Positions 1 to 6,601 of a stretch of 44,101 nucleotides of DNA are shown piece after piece. The translations under genes and the position numbers were made by a program. The notes beneath the pieces were generated by a model. It had not been told where the DNA came from, did not search any database, and saw only the letters and a list, made by a program, of their open reading frames with translations. Source of the DNA: an uncultured Desulfovibrio sp. (GTDB taxonomy: Bacteria > Desulfobacterota > Desulfovibrionia > Desulfovibrionales > Desulfovibrionaceae); contig USBZ01000012.1 of NCBI GenBank assembly GCA_900553065.1, positions 1 to 44,101 on the forward strand. The letters run 5' to 3'. The first letter of the stretch is position 1. Each line of letters begins with the position of its first letter.

Positions 1-456
1 TGGTAAGAGAGCCTTACAGGCGCATAAGAGGAACCACCGGCTATGCCGGTGGGGCCCCATTTTATGCGTTCGTTTCTGGGGGGAAAATGAGCCTGAACTC
101 GTGTATGAGACAGCGCCTACGTGGTCAGAGGCCGGAGAAAAGCGTCTGCTTTCGATTCCGATGCCTGAGCGTATGCGGGGCGCGTTGTACGGCAATCGTC
201 GTCTTTCATCAGGCCGGGGAGGCATGATCCGGGGAACGCTCTGGGCATACCGGCGGGGGAACGGCGGCGTTCGTCCGTAGAGGAACACGGAGCATGGTTC
301 GTGTTTGGGGTGCATGAGGTCTCCACCATGCCGCCTGACTCTTATGCAGTCATGACTCGAGGAAGCCTGTACGGGGTACGATGATTGACTCTGTTCCCCG
401 CTATGCTATTTCAATCGTATGTCCTGAAATAACGTCTTTCCCCTGAGGTCTCCCCT
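1..456. other. Intergenic stretch without a supported gene
   Basis: I see no convincing coding region here. The only open frame of any length, on the minus strand at 117-329, has no recognisable domain, an arginine/serine/proline-rich shadow-like composition and no clear ribosome binding site. The notable element is the nested palindrome at 21-68, described separately. Just before the lipoprotein gene, TTGACT (385-390) and TATTTC (407-412) could form a weak sigma-70 promoter with 16-base spacing, but the match is poor. Confidence 0.5.
21..68. repeat. Nested palindrome resembling an IS200/IS605-type end or REP hairpin
   Basis: An inner perfect 8-bp stem (CCACCGGC at 34-41, GCCGGTGG at 45-52) with a three-base TAT loop sits inside a second pair of matching arms (CGCATAA at 21-27, TTATGCG at 62-68). 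Short GC-rich hairpins with tiny loops of this kind are typical of the subterminal hairpins of IS200/IS605 elements and of REP sequences. No Y1 transposase gene is visible within the window, so this would be either the edge of an element lying to the left or a solo remnant. A transcription terminator is less likely, because no T-run follows the inner stem. Confidence 0.4.
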
Positions 457-639
457 ATGACAAGACGCTCTTTTCTCCGCACGCTAACCACTCTGTTGAC
501 AGCCGGCATGACGGCAACGGCCTTGTCGGGATGCGTTGTTCCTCCTCCCGGGCATCGAAAGCCTAAGCGGGGCAGGGGTCATCCCCCGAAGGCTCATCGT
601 TCTCCGCCTCCGCCCCCGCCGCCCCATAGATTCTGGTAA
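457..639 (+). CDS. Small proline-rich lipoprotein with a twin-arginine-like signal
   Basis: This is a 60-residue protein. The N-terminus has a twin-arginine-like patch (TRRSFLR, residues 2-8), a hydrophobic stretch, and a lipobox LSGC with the lipidated cysteine at position 26. The mature part would be only about 35 residues, strongly basic and proline-rich (a run of seven prolines near the end), finishing in HRFW. GAGG lies 8 bases before the ATG and a good intrinsic terminator follows 7 bases after the stop, so it looks like a monocistronic gene rather than a chance frame. I do not recognise the family. The mature peptide is too short for an enzyme; an envelope-anchored structural or binding peptide is possible but unproven. 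Confidence 0.72.
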   Translation: MTRRSFLRTLTTLLTAGMTATALSGCVVPPPGHRKPKRGRGHPPKAHRSPPPPPPPHRFW

Positions 640-645
640 AACAAA

Positions 646-676
646 CGCCCTCGATGCATCGTCGAGGGCGCTTTTG
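646..676 (+). terminator. Rho-independent terminator of the small lipoprotein gene
   Basis: A perfect 9-bp GC-rich stem (CGCCCTCGA at 646-654, TCGAGGGCG at 662-670) with a 7-base loop is followed by CTTTTG. It starts 6 bases after the lipoprotein stop codon. Confidence 0.85.
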
Positions 677-843
677 TCCGGAGCCGCCGTTTCCTGCAGG
701 CAGGGCGTTGCGGGCGCTCTGTGCAGATAGCCGTTTTCGGCGTTGCCTTCTCCAGTCGGGAGTCGTCTTTACGGTGGAGGCTGCGTCCCGCAACGAGGGA
801 GAGGCTTTCTTCGGGAAGAGGAGACTTGTTCAGGGGAAGGATT

Positions 844-1455
844 CTAATGCAGCAGGTGCAATTTGGAGTCCTGTGCGGAAATCTTTCTTACCGGCTTTGC
901 GGGAATACCAAGCGCCAGCCATCCCGCCGGAATATCGCGAGTCACTACGCTGCCGGCTCCTACGACAGCGCCTTTTCCTATGGTAACGCCGTCGATGACG
1001 GACACGTTTGCAGCCAGCCAGACGTCATCTTCGATATGAATTTCTCCGGCAAATTCCGACATGGACACATGGCCGTCAGGGTACTTCAGCCGTATCCTTT
1101 CATCGGCAATGAGAGGATGATTTGTGCAGAGAAGGCTTACATTGGGGCCGAACATGACATTGTTGCCGATAAAAATTTTGCCGTCGTCCATGACCAGCAG
1201 GTTGAAATTGGCAAAAAAATTATCCCCGATGAAGGTATGGCATCCGTAGTTGAACTGAATGGGCCCCTGAAAATAGTAATTCTTTCCAATGCTCCCTATG
1301 AATTCCTGAACAAGGGGAAGTCGTTCGGGATCATATTCATCCATGAGATTGAATTTCCGGCAACATTCATGAGCAATATGTTTTATGTCCTTCAGCTCTT
1401 TGAGTCTGGCATCAAACAGCTTGCCGGCAAAGATTTTTTCCTCTTCGCTACTCAT
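844..1455 (-). CDS. Sugar O-acetyltransferase, maltose/galactoside acetyltransferase type (LbH fold)
   Basis: This 203-residue protein is of the Maa/LacA/NodL family, which transfers acetyl from acetyl-CoA to a sugar hydroxyl. An N-terminal helical part (about 1-55) is followed by a left-handed beta-helix built of hexapeptide repeats (for example IFIGNNVMFGPNV and IHIEDDVWLAANV). The family's catalytic histidine is in the CTNHPL segment (His113). The C-terminus carries the usual GIPAKPVR motif. The length matches the family. AGAGGTGAG lies just upstream of the ATG. It stands alone, opposite in direction to the lipoprotein gene. The acceptor sugar cannot be told from sequence. Related xenobiotic acetyltransferases are the alternative, but the NHP motif favours the sugar group. 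Confidence 0.85.
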   Translation of the reverse strand: MSSEEEKIFAGKLFDARLKELKDIKHIAHECCRKFNLMDEYDPERLPLVQEFIGSIGKNYYFQGPIQFNYGCHTFIGDNFFANFNLLVMDDGKIFIGNNVMFGPNVSLLCTNHPLIADERIRLKYPDGHVSMSEFAGEIHIEDDVWLAANVSVIDGVTIGKGAVVGAGSVVTRDIPAGWLALGIPAKPVRKISAQDSKLHLLH

Positions 1456-1612
1456 GTCTCACCTCTTTGTTCCTGAACGGTTCCGGAAGTACCGGTTATA
1501 CTCTGTTCTCAGCCGCTGGAGCCTGTTGTCCCCTTTTATTTATGGCTGATCGTTTCTGCAGGAAATCCGCATGGTTTTATGGATGGGCGAGGGCTCTAAA
1601 CAGGGTAAAAGG

Positions 1613-1649
1613 AAAGCCTCACAAGGCCTTGGGGGCTTTATGAGGCTTT
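1613..1649 (-). terminator. Terminator downstream of tRNA-Val
   Basis: The arms AAAGCCTCA (1613-1621) and TGAGGCTTT (1641-1649) form a 9-bp stem. Read on the minus strand it is followed by CCTTTTA. It begins about 10 bases past the tRNA 3' end. On the plus strand a T-run (ATCGTTTTT) also follows, so it may work in both directions. Confidence 0.7.
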
Positions 1650-1659
1650 ATCGTTTTTC

Positions 1660-1735
1660 TGGTGGGCGGTGAGGGACTCGAACCCCCGACAGTCGGTGTG
1701 TAAGACCGATACTCTACCAACTGAGCTAACCGCCC
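1660..1735 (-). tRNA. tRNA-Val (anticodon UAC)
   Basis: The minus strand gives a complete 76-nt cloverleaf. The 7-bp acceptor stem pairs GGGCGGT with ACCGCCC. The D arm contains TAGCTCAGTTGGTAGAG. The anticodon stem TCGGT/ACCGA encloses the loop CTTACAC, giving anticodon TAC (UAC, valine GUA/GUG). The T arm contains GGTTCGAGTCC, and the 3' end has an encoded CCA at 1660-1662. Confidence 0.97.
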
Positions 1736-1745
1736 GCTGCCGTTT

Positions 1746-1774
1746 TTTCTAGGGGAAGAGACTCATCCTGTCAA
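1746..1774 (-). promoter_or_regulatory. Sigma-70 promoter of tRNA-Val
   Basis: On the minus strand a perfect -35 TTGACA (1774-1769) is separated by 17 bases from TAGAAA (1751-1746). The -10 ends 10 bases before the mature tRNA 5' end, as expected for a stable RNA gene. Confidence 0.8.
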
Positions 1775-2017
1775 GTGCAGAGCTTTTTCAAGCCGTCGTG
1801 AGCAGAAAAGCTCCCCCCCGGAATCTTTGATCCATTCCAGAAAAGGGACCACGCTGCCCGACTTCTGAGGAATCCGTTCCGTCATGGACAATGCGCTGAC
1901 GTTTATGTGTATTCGGATCGGCAGCTTCCTGCGTCGGGCGTCCTGATGGTGGAACAGGGAGGGGCTGTCCGGTTAGCTGCGTTCTTGTCTTTTTGAAAGT
2001 AAATTTTTGTTTTTAAG
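1775..2017. other. Non-coding stretch between tRNA-Val and the haem operon
   Basis: Together with the promoter elements on either side this makes about 370 bases without a gene. No reading frame or RNA family is recognisable. Base composition shifts from GC-rich to AT-rich after about 1990, consistent with the approach to the haem-operon promoter. Confidence 0.5.
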
Positions 2018-2046
2018 TTGACAATGAATTTCAATTTCCGTATTGC
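2018..2046 (+). promoter_or_regulatory. Haem operon promoter with an overlapping Fur-like palindrome
   Basis: A perfect -35 TTGACA (2018-2023), a 17-base spacer and TATTGC (2041-2046) form a plausible sigma-70 promoter. The -35 overlaps a 17-base imperfect dyad, TTGACAATGAATTTCAA (2018-2034), symmetric at 12 of the 16 non-central positions and similar in style to Fur boxes (TTGA...TCAA ends, A/T-rich core). Iron-repressed control of the haem operon is the natural inference; binding itself is not shown by sequence. Confidence 0.55.
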
Positions 2047-2053
2047 TCAGAAA

Positions 2054-2075
2054 AAAGTTTGATTAGTATAACTTT
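2054..2075. promoter_or_regulatory. 22-bp inverted repeat AAAGTT-N10-AACTTT (candidate metalloregulator operator)
   Basis: The arms are AAAGTT (2054-2059) and AACTTT (2070-2075). If transcription starts at the promoter above, the repeat covers about +1 to +22, a position suited to repression. The same arms with the same 10-base spacing and the same following AT occur at 14221-14242, upstream of the MATE/DtxR pair. Overlapping it is a perfect 14-base palindrome, GTATAACTTTATAC (2066-2079). The 22-bp length is like that of MntR-type operators. Assignment to the DtxR-family protein at 12177-12734 is inference. Confidence 0.5.
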
Positions 2076-2106
2076 ATACGTCGATTGAAACTTCAGAGAG
2101 GAGCCT

Positions 2107-3537
2107 ATGAGCGCCGCCGCAGAGCTGAATGCGCAGGAACGGATTGATTCCGAAGCGCCGCGTTTGAACGGCATGCCTTTTTCCGGAGGCGGAAAAAAGG
2201 AAGCCTGGAGTATGGACAAGTATTTTGCCAGGGAAGGAGTGGATCCGCTTTCGCAGGCCTTTGAGGGAAAGATAGCGGTACATCCCGGTGTAGGCGGCGG
2301 CATGGTTGCGCCGGAAAAGGTGGCGGAACGCCTGGATGCTCTTCTGGATACGCCTCGATGCGGTGACAGCGTGGCCTATGTGCATGTGCCTTTCTGTGAA
2401 ACGCACTGCCTGTACTGCGGCTTTTACAACCGTGGTTACAGCCGGGAGGAAAGCGCTCGCTACACCGACACGCTGCTTCGGGAACTTCGTCTCTGGGAGG
2501 GCAGGGCCGCTCAGCAGGAGGGGCCGGTGCATGCCGTGTATCTGGGCGGCGGAACGCCCACGGCGCTGGAGGCGAAGGATCTTGAACGGCTGCTGAAGGG
2601 AATCCGCAGCGCGCTTCCTCTTGCCAACGACTGTGAAATCACCGTGGAAGGCCGCCTGCATAATTTCGGTCCGGAAAAGATGGAAGCCTGCTTTGCCGGA
2701 GGGGCCAATCGCTTTTCGCTCGGGGTTCAGAGCTTCAATACGAAGATACGTCAGCTTATGGGCCGTCTTGCATCACGGGAAGAGGTGTTCCGGCGTCTGG
2801 AGCTTCTGAAGAGCTATAATCAGGCAGCGGTGATTGTGGACCTCATTTTCGGTTTTCCCATGCAGAGCATGGACGTGTGGCTGGACGACATTGCCGCGGC
2901 CTGTTCCGCCAATCTCGACGGCATGGACTGCTATCAGCTCAACGTCTACGGCCAGACGCCTCTGGGCCGGGCGATCCGGGAAGGAAAGATTCCGCCCGCC
3001 GCCGACATTCCCATGCAGTCGGCCATGTTTGCCGCCGGAGTGGAGACCCTGCAGAAGGCCTTTTACCGACGCCTTTCCCTGACGCACTGGGCGCGCACCA
3101 GCCGGGAACGCAACCTTTACAATCTCAAGGTGAAGGGCAGCGCCAACTGTCTGGCGTTCGGCCCCGGTGCGGGCGGCAATCTCGCGGGCTGGTTCTATCT
3201 GAATCAGAGCAGCTATCAGAAGTGGCAGGACATGGTGAACGAAGGGCGCAAGCCTGCAATGATGCTCATGCGTCCCGATGCCCGTTTTTATTTTTACCGT
3301 GCCGTGGCGGCCGCCATGGAGCAGGGCTGGCTGGACATGGCCGCTCTGGAGCAGACCTACGGCGTGCAGATGCGCTCCGTCCTTCAGCCTCTTCTCGAGC
3401 AGTGGCAGCGGGCGGGACTGGTGAGTCTGCAGGGCAGCGTCATGGTGCTCACTCTGGCCGGACAGTTCTGGCAGGTGAATCTTTCCCAGCTCATGCAGGA
3501 TTTTCTCAAGCATGCGCTGGATGCGGCTAATGTCTGA
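2107..3537 (+). CDS. hutW: HutW/ChuW-type radical SAM haem-degrading enzyme (anaerobilin synthase family)
   Basis: This 476-residue protein is of the HemN/HutW radical SAM class. The [4Fe-4S] cysteines are in CETHCLYC (Cys97, Cys101, Cys104), followed by a TIM-barrel core (GGGTPTALEAKDL, then the GVQSFN motif) and a C-terminal winged-helix-like part. Family members such as E. coli ChuW open haem without oxygen using SAM, releasing iron and a linear tetrapyrrole. GAGGAG lies 5-6 bases before the ATG. It is the first gene of the haem operon. A coproporphyrinogen dehydrogenase (HemN/HemW) reading is possible from the fold alone, but the extended N-terminus and the receptor, HutX and flavodoxin genes downstream argue for the haem-degrading branch. 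It acts in the cytoplasm. Confidence 0.88.
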   Translation: MSAAAELNAQERIDSEAPRLNGMPFSGGGKKEAWSMDKYFAREGVDPLSQAFEGKIAVHPGVGGGMVAPEKVAERLDALLDTPRCGDSVAYVHVPFCETHCLYCGFYNRGYSREESARYTDTLLRELRLWEGRAAQQEGPVHAVYLGGGTPTALEAKDLERLLKGIRSALPLANDCEITVEGRLHNFGPEKMEACFAGGANRFSLGVQSFNTKIRQLMGRLASREEVFRRLELLKSYNQAAVIVDLIFGFPMQSMDVWLDDIAAACSANLDGMDCYQLNVYGQTPLGRAIREGKIPPAADIPMQSAMFAAGVETLQKAFYRRLSLTHWARTSRERNLYNLKVKGSANCLAFGPGAGGNLAGWFYLNQSSYQKWQDMVNEGRKPAMMLMRPDARFYFYRAVAAAMEQGWLDMAALEQTYGVQMRSVLQPLLEQWQRAGLVSLQGSVMVLTLAGQFWQVNLSQLMQDFLKHALDAANV

Positions 3538-3717
3538 TGAATGATGAGGATGGTTCCGTTGCAGGGCAGGGCGGAACGATCCGTAAAAAGTGCGGCGCGG
3601 GCAAAGCGGAGAGGAACGGTGCTCCGGCGGAAGACGGATGCGCAGAACCTTTGTCCCCGCAGGGGATGCACGCGCTGGAAGCGTGTTCCGGCAGGGAACG
3701 CGAAAATAAGGATTGGG

Positions 3718-5925
3718 ATGATGAAGAAGACGAAGATGACGTGGGCAGCTTTTTCGACCATGCTGCTTGCCTGTGCGCTGCTGCCCGCTCCGTTCGCTCT
3801 GGCGGAGGATACCGTGAGAGCCGGCGATGTGTATGTGACGGCGACGCGTGTGGAAAAGGAACTGCAGCAGGTTCCCATGAGCGTGACCGTGATGACGGCC
3901 GAGGATGTGAAGCGTTCCGGCGCCCGTACCGTGGGCGAACTGCTTGAAGATGTGCCCGGCGTTCAGATACAGAACGACGGCTCTCAGGGGCTCAAGCGCG
4001 TGTCCATCCGCGGCGAGAATGCCTTCCGCACGCTGGTGCTCATTGACGGACAGAAGATTTCCGAGCAGAAGTCCATGTCCGGCTCGCCCATGCTCATTGA
4101 TGCCTCCCGCATTGAGCGCATCGAAGTCATCAAGGGACCGGCCTCGGTGCTTTACGGTTCCGATGCCATCGGCGGCGTGGTGAACATCATTACGAAGAAG
4201 GGCGGCGAAAAGCCGGTTGAAGGTGAACTGTGGACGGGCTTTTCCGGGGCTTCCCGTGGCTTTTCCGAAGGCATGGCCGTACGCGGCAATGTGGACGGAC
4301 TCAAGTACAGCCTGTCCGGCTCTCATTCCGATCAGGGCAACATTCATACGCCGGAAGGAGAACTGCCCAATACGAATTTCCGTCAGACCGATGCCGCAGC
4401 TTTCCTGAGCTATGATTTTTCCGAACACTTCACCCTTGGCGGCGGATTCGACTACTACAAGGGCGCGTTCAATTCCACGGCGCTGGAATATGTCAACGAT
4501 CCTGATCTCGATTTCTTCGTCAAGGTGCCCAAGTGGACCAGAACGAAGTACTACCTGTTTGCGGAAGGAAAGGATATCAGCGATTACCTTGCCCGCGTCC
4601 GTTTCGATGCGTACTACCAGAAAACGGAAAAGCAGATGGAAAATTACATCGGCAACTTCTATCATGCCGGTGACAAGATGACCTACAGCGGCATGCCGGT
4701 GACCCTGAGCGGCGACGGGCACGTCATCATCGACAACTTCGCGAACAACGTCATCCGCAGCCGGGGGCTTTCTCTGCAGACGGACTGGCAGATCGGCGCG
4801 AATCATTTTCTTGTAGCGGGCTATGAGCTTAATCATGACAGGCTGAATTCGGACAACCGCACCTATATGGATATATATCTGCCGATAGGCATGCCGCGGC
4901 CGATGTCCATCGATCGGTTTACCGACAAGTTCTATGACGGTACGCAGCTCAATCAGTCGCTGTTTGCGTCCATGGAAAGTCAGCTTCCCTGGGACATCGC
5001 CCTGACCTACGGCGTGCGCTGGACGCATGTGCGCACGTCTCTCGACAGAAGCGACGGCTATAAGACCGGCGTGGTGACGCCTCCTCTGCCGACGGTTCCT
5101 CCCACCGTTGACAACGGTACTCCGGAAGAGGACATGCCCGCCACCGGCGACGACACCAACTCCCGCCCGGTGTTCAACGTGGGCCTCGTGTGGACGGCCA
5201 CGGAAGATCTTGCCGTGCGCGCAAGCTGGGCCCAGGGCTTCCGCGTGCCGAACCTGACGGAAAAATACATAGGCACCTCCATGGGACAGTCGAGCGGCAC
5301 GACGTGGGGCAATCCCGATCTTGATCCTGAAACGTCCAACAACTTTGAAATCGGCGTTCGTTACAACCCGGACAACCTGAGTCTTGATGCGGCCGTCTTC
5401 TACTCCATTGCCGACAACTACATCGCCTCGCTTCCCATCGCAGGTACCAGCGACTACCGCTATTCCAACGTGGCCGAGGCGACTACCTTCGGCTCGGAAT
5501 TTACGGCCAGCTACAGGCTTGCCACGGCATACGGCGACTTCATGCCCTATGCCTCGCTTACCTGGATGCGCCGTCAGTACGACGACGGTCAGGGCTGGAA
5601 GACCTACGATACCGCCACGCCGGAATGGGTGAGCCGCTACGGCGTGCGTTACGCCAAAGCTCTTGCCGAAGACCTTGATTTCCGTGCCGACGTGTACGGC
5701 CGCAGTCAGTCTGAAACGGTGTATCGTTCCGCCTCCGGCAGCAGCGACTATGACCTCGGCGGATTCACCACCGCCAACGTCGCCGTGGGATTCGACTTCG
5801 GCGAGGAAAAGCAGTTCTCCGTTCTGGCGGAGGTACTGAACATCTTCGACAAGCGTTATCAGTACAATACGGCCATTCTTGAGCCCGGGCTTCATGCCAA
5901 CATGAAGCTGAGCTGGCGCTTCTGA
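3718..5925 (+). CDS. TonB-dependent outer-membrane receptor, probably for haem
   Basis: This 735-residue protein has a signal peptide of about 29 residues (MMKKTK start, hydrophobic core, cleavage after ALA), a TonB-box-like segment (DVYVTATR), a plug domain and a 22-strand-type barrel ending in the aromatic WRF. FRVP (508-511) and GNPDLDPE (531-538) correspond to the FRAP and NPNL boxes of haem receptors, but no histidine lies between them, where HemR-like receptors often carry an essential one. I chose the start at 3718 because it has AAGGA upstream and gives a clean signal peptide; the frame stays open back to 3541, but that extension is arginine-rich and unlike an exported N-terminus. Ligand specificity is inferred from the operon; cobalamin or siderophore receptors are alternatives. 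Confidence 0.85.
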   Translation: MMKKTKMTWAAFSTMLLACALLPAPFALAEDTVRAGDVYVTATRVEKELQQVPMSVTVMTAEDVKRSGARTVGELLEDVPGVQIQNDGSQGLKRVSIRGENAFRTLVLIDGQKISEQKSMSGSPMLIDASRIERIEVIKGPASVLYGSDAIGGVVNIITKKGGEKPVEGELWTGFSGASRGFSEGMAVRGNVDGLKYSLSGSHSDQGNIHTPEGELPNTNFRQTDAAAFLSYDFSEHFTLGGGFDYYKGAFNSTALEYVNDPDLDFFVKVPKWTRTKYYLFAEGKDISDYLARVRFDAYYQKTEKQMENYIGNFYHAGDKMTYSGMPVTLSGDGHVIIDNFANNVIRSRGLSLQTDWQIGANHFLVAGYELNHDRLNSDNRTYMDIYLPIGMPRPMSIDRFTDKFYDGTQLNQSLFASMESQLPWDIALTYGVRWTHVRTSLDRSDGYKTGVVTPPLPTVPPTVDNGTPEEDMPATGDDTNSRPVFNVGLVWTATEDLAVRASWAQGFRVPNLTEKYIGTSMGQSSGTTWGNPDLDPETSNNFEIGVRYNPDNLSLDAAVFYSIADNYIASLPIAGTSDYRYSNVAEATTFGSEFTASYRLATAYGDFMPYASLTWMRRQYDDGQGWKTYDTATPEWVSRYGVRYAKALAEDLDFRADVYGRSQSETVYRSASGSSDYDLGGFTTANVAVGFDFGEEKQFSVLAEVLNIFDKRYQYNTAILEPGLHANMKLSWRF

Positions 5926-5944
5926 TCTTTGGCGGCATGAGGCG

Positions 5945-5993
5945 TCGCCTTCCTCTCTCGACTGGGCATTTTCCGGTACGGGGAGGAAGGCGA
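5945..5993 (+). other. Intercistronic hairpin between receptor and ECF genes
   Basis: An 11-bp perfect stem (TCGCCTTCCTC at 5945-5955, GAGGAAGGCGA at 5983-5993) encloses a 27-base loop. There is no T-run, so it is not a standard terminator. It may protect the upstream receptor message from decay or mark a processing site, allowing different levels of receptor and inner-membrane proteins. Confidence 0.5.
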
Positions 5994-6031
5994 TCCCCGG
6001 CCGCCAGGCCTTTCGGATATAAGGAGCAGAC

Positions 6032-6574
6032 ATGATTCGGGATCTTTTCCGCTGGAGTGCGCAGGATCTGGTGGTCATAGGCGTGTTTGCCGCGGCTTCC
6101 AAGGTGGCCACGCTGCTGGTCGCGCTGGCTGGCGGCGGCATGAATCCCATCAGCCTCATCGGCAAGAACCTTGTTTTCACGACGCTGCTGGTGGTCATGC
6201 TGTGCAAGGTGCGCAGAGCGGGCACGATCACGCTCTTCACGACGATCAGCATCATCGTAAGCATGCTTCTTCTGGGCGCGAGCATCACGCTGATTCCGGC
6301 CATGATGGCGGGAGCTCTGGCTGCCGAGGCCGCCATGTGGCCGGGCCGCGATTCCGAAGGCGTGTGGAACTGCGTACTCGGAGCGGCGGTATACGACATC
6401 GTGACGAAGCTCGGCTCGCTGGCGGTATCCTGGCTGCTCATGCGGGAGAATCCCGCCATGATGCTCATGGTCGTGCCCTTTGTTGCCGCAGGCTATCTCG
6501 GCTCGCTGGGCGGACTTTTTTCCGGTGTGCGGGCCGTAAGGGAACTGCGTCATGCAGGCATCATCCGGCAGTGA
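6032..6574 (+). CDS. ECF transporter S component, Trep_Strep/MptD-like; probable haem-binding subunit
   Basis: This 180-residue, very hydrophobic protein has about five to six predicted membrane segments and few charged residues. Size and pattern fit the substrate-binding S subunits of energy-coupling-factor importers, and the sequence resembles the Trep_Strep/MptD-like group. AAGGAG precedes the ATG by about 6 bases. The T and A subunits follow directly (27 and 35 bases between genes), so S, T and A-A' form a complete dedicated (group I) ECF importer inside a haem operon. The proposed substrate, haem or a haem-derived tetrapyrrole, rests on context only. Family members in other operons are annotated for quite different substrates. 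Confidence 0.72.
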   Translation: MIRDLFRWSAQDLVVIGVFAAASKVATLLVALAGGGMNPISLIGKNLVFTTLLVVMLCKVRRAGTITLFTTISIIVSMLLLGASITLIPAMMAGALAAEAAMWPGRDSEGVWNCVLGAAVYDIVTKLGSLAVSWLLMRENPAMMLMVVPFVAAGYLGSLGGLFSGVRAVRELRHAGIIRQ

Positions 6575-6601
6575 AAAGGCGCGGAAAAGGAGAAGCAGAC
6601 G

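Noticed and set aside
117..329. 70-codon minus-strand frame near the left edge
   Set aside because: No ribosome binding site, domain or export signal; composition is that of non-coding GC-rich DNA.
721..1476. 251-codon plus-strand frame opposite the acetyltransferase
   Set aside because: The hexapeptide-repeat acetyltransferase on the minus strand explains the region; the plus-strand translation has no features.
2107..3537. Coproporphyrinogen III dehydrogenase (HemN/HemW) as the identity of the radical SAM gene
   Set aside because: The fold is shared, but the longer N-terminus and the neighbouring haem receptor, hutX and flavodoxin genes fit HutW/ChuW better.
3541..3717. N-terminal extension of the TonB-dependent receptor from ATG 3541
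   Set aside because: It would place about 59 Arg-rich residues ahead of a clean signal peptide, which is incompatible with export; the ATG at 3718 has its own AAGGA.
3538..3717. Cobalamin or other riboswitch ahead of the receptor gene
   Set aside because: No B12-box or other conserved riboswitch core was seen; the gap is short and GC-rich without a terminator/antiterminator pair.
2773..6468. Very long minus-strand open frame (about 1231 codons) opposite hutW, the receptor gene and the ECF S gene
   Set aside because: The translation is rich in His/Arg/Gly with no domain, and the opposite strand encodes well-supported proteins in another frame. It is a codon-bias shadow in GC-rich DNA.
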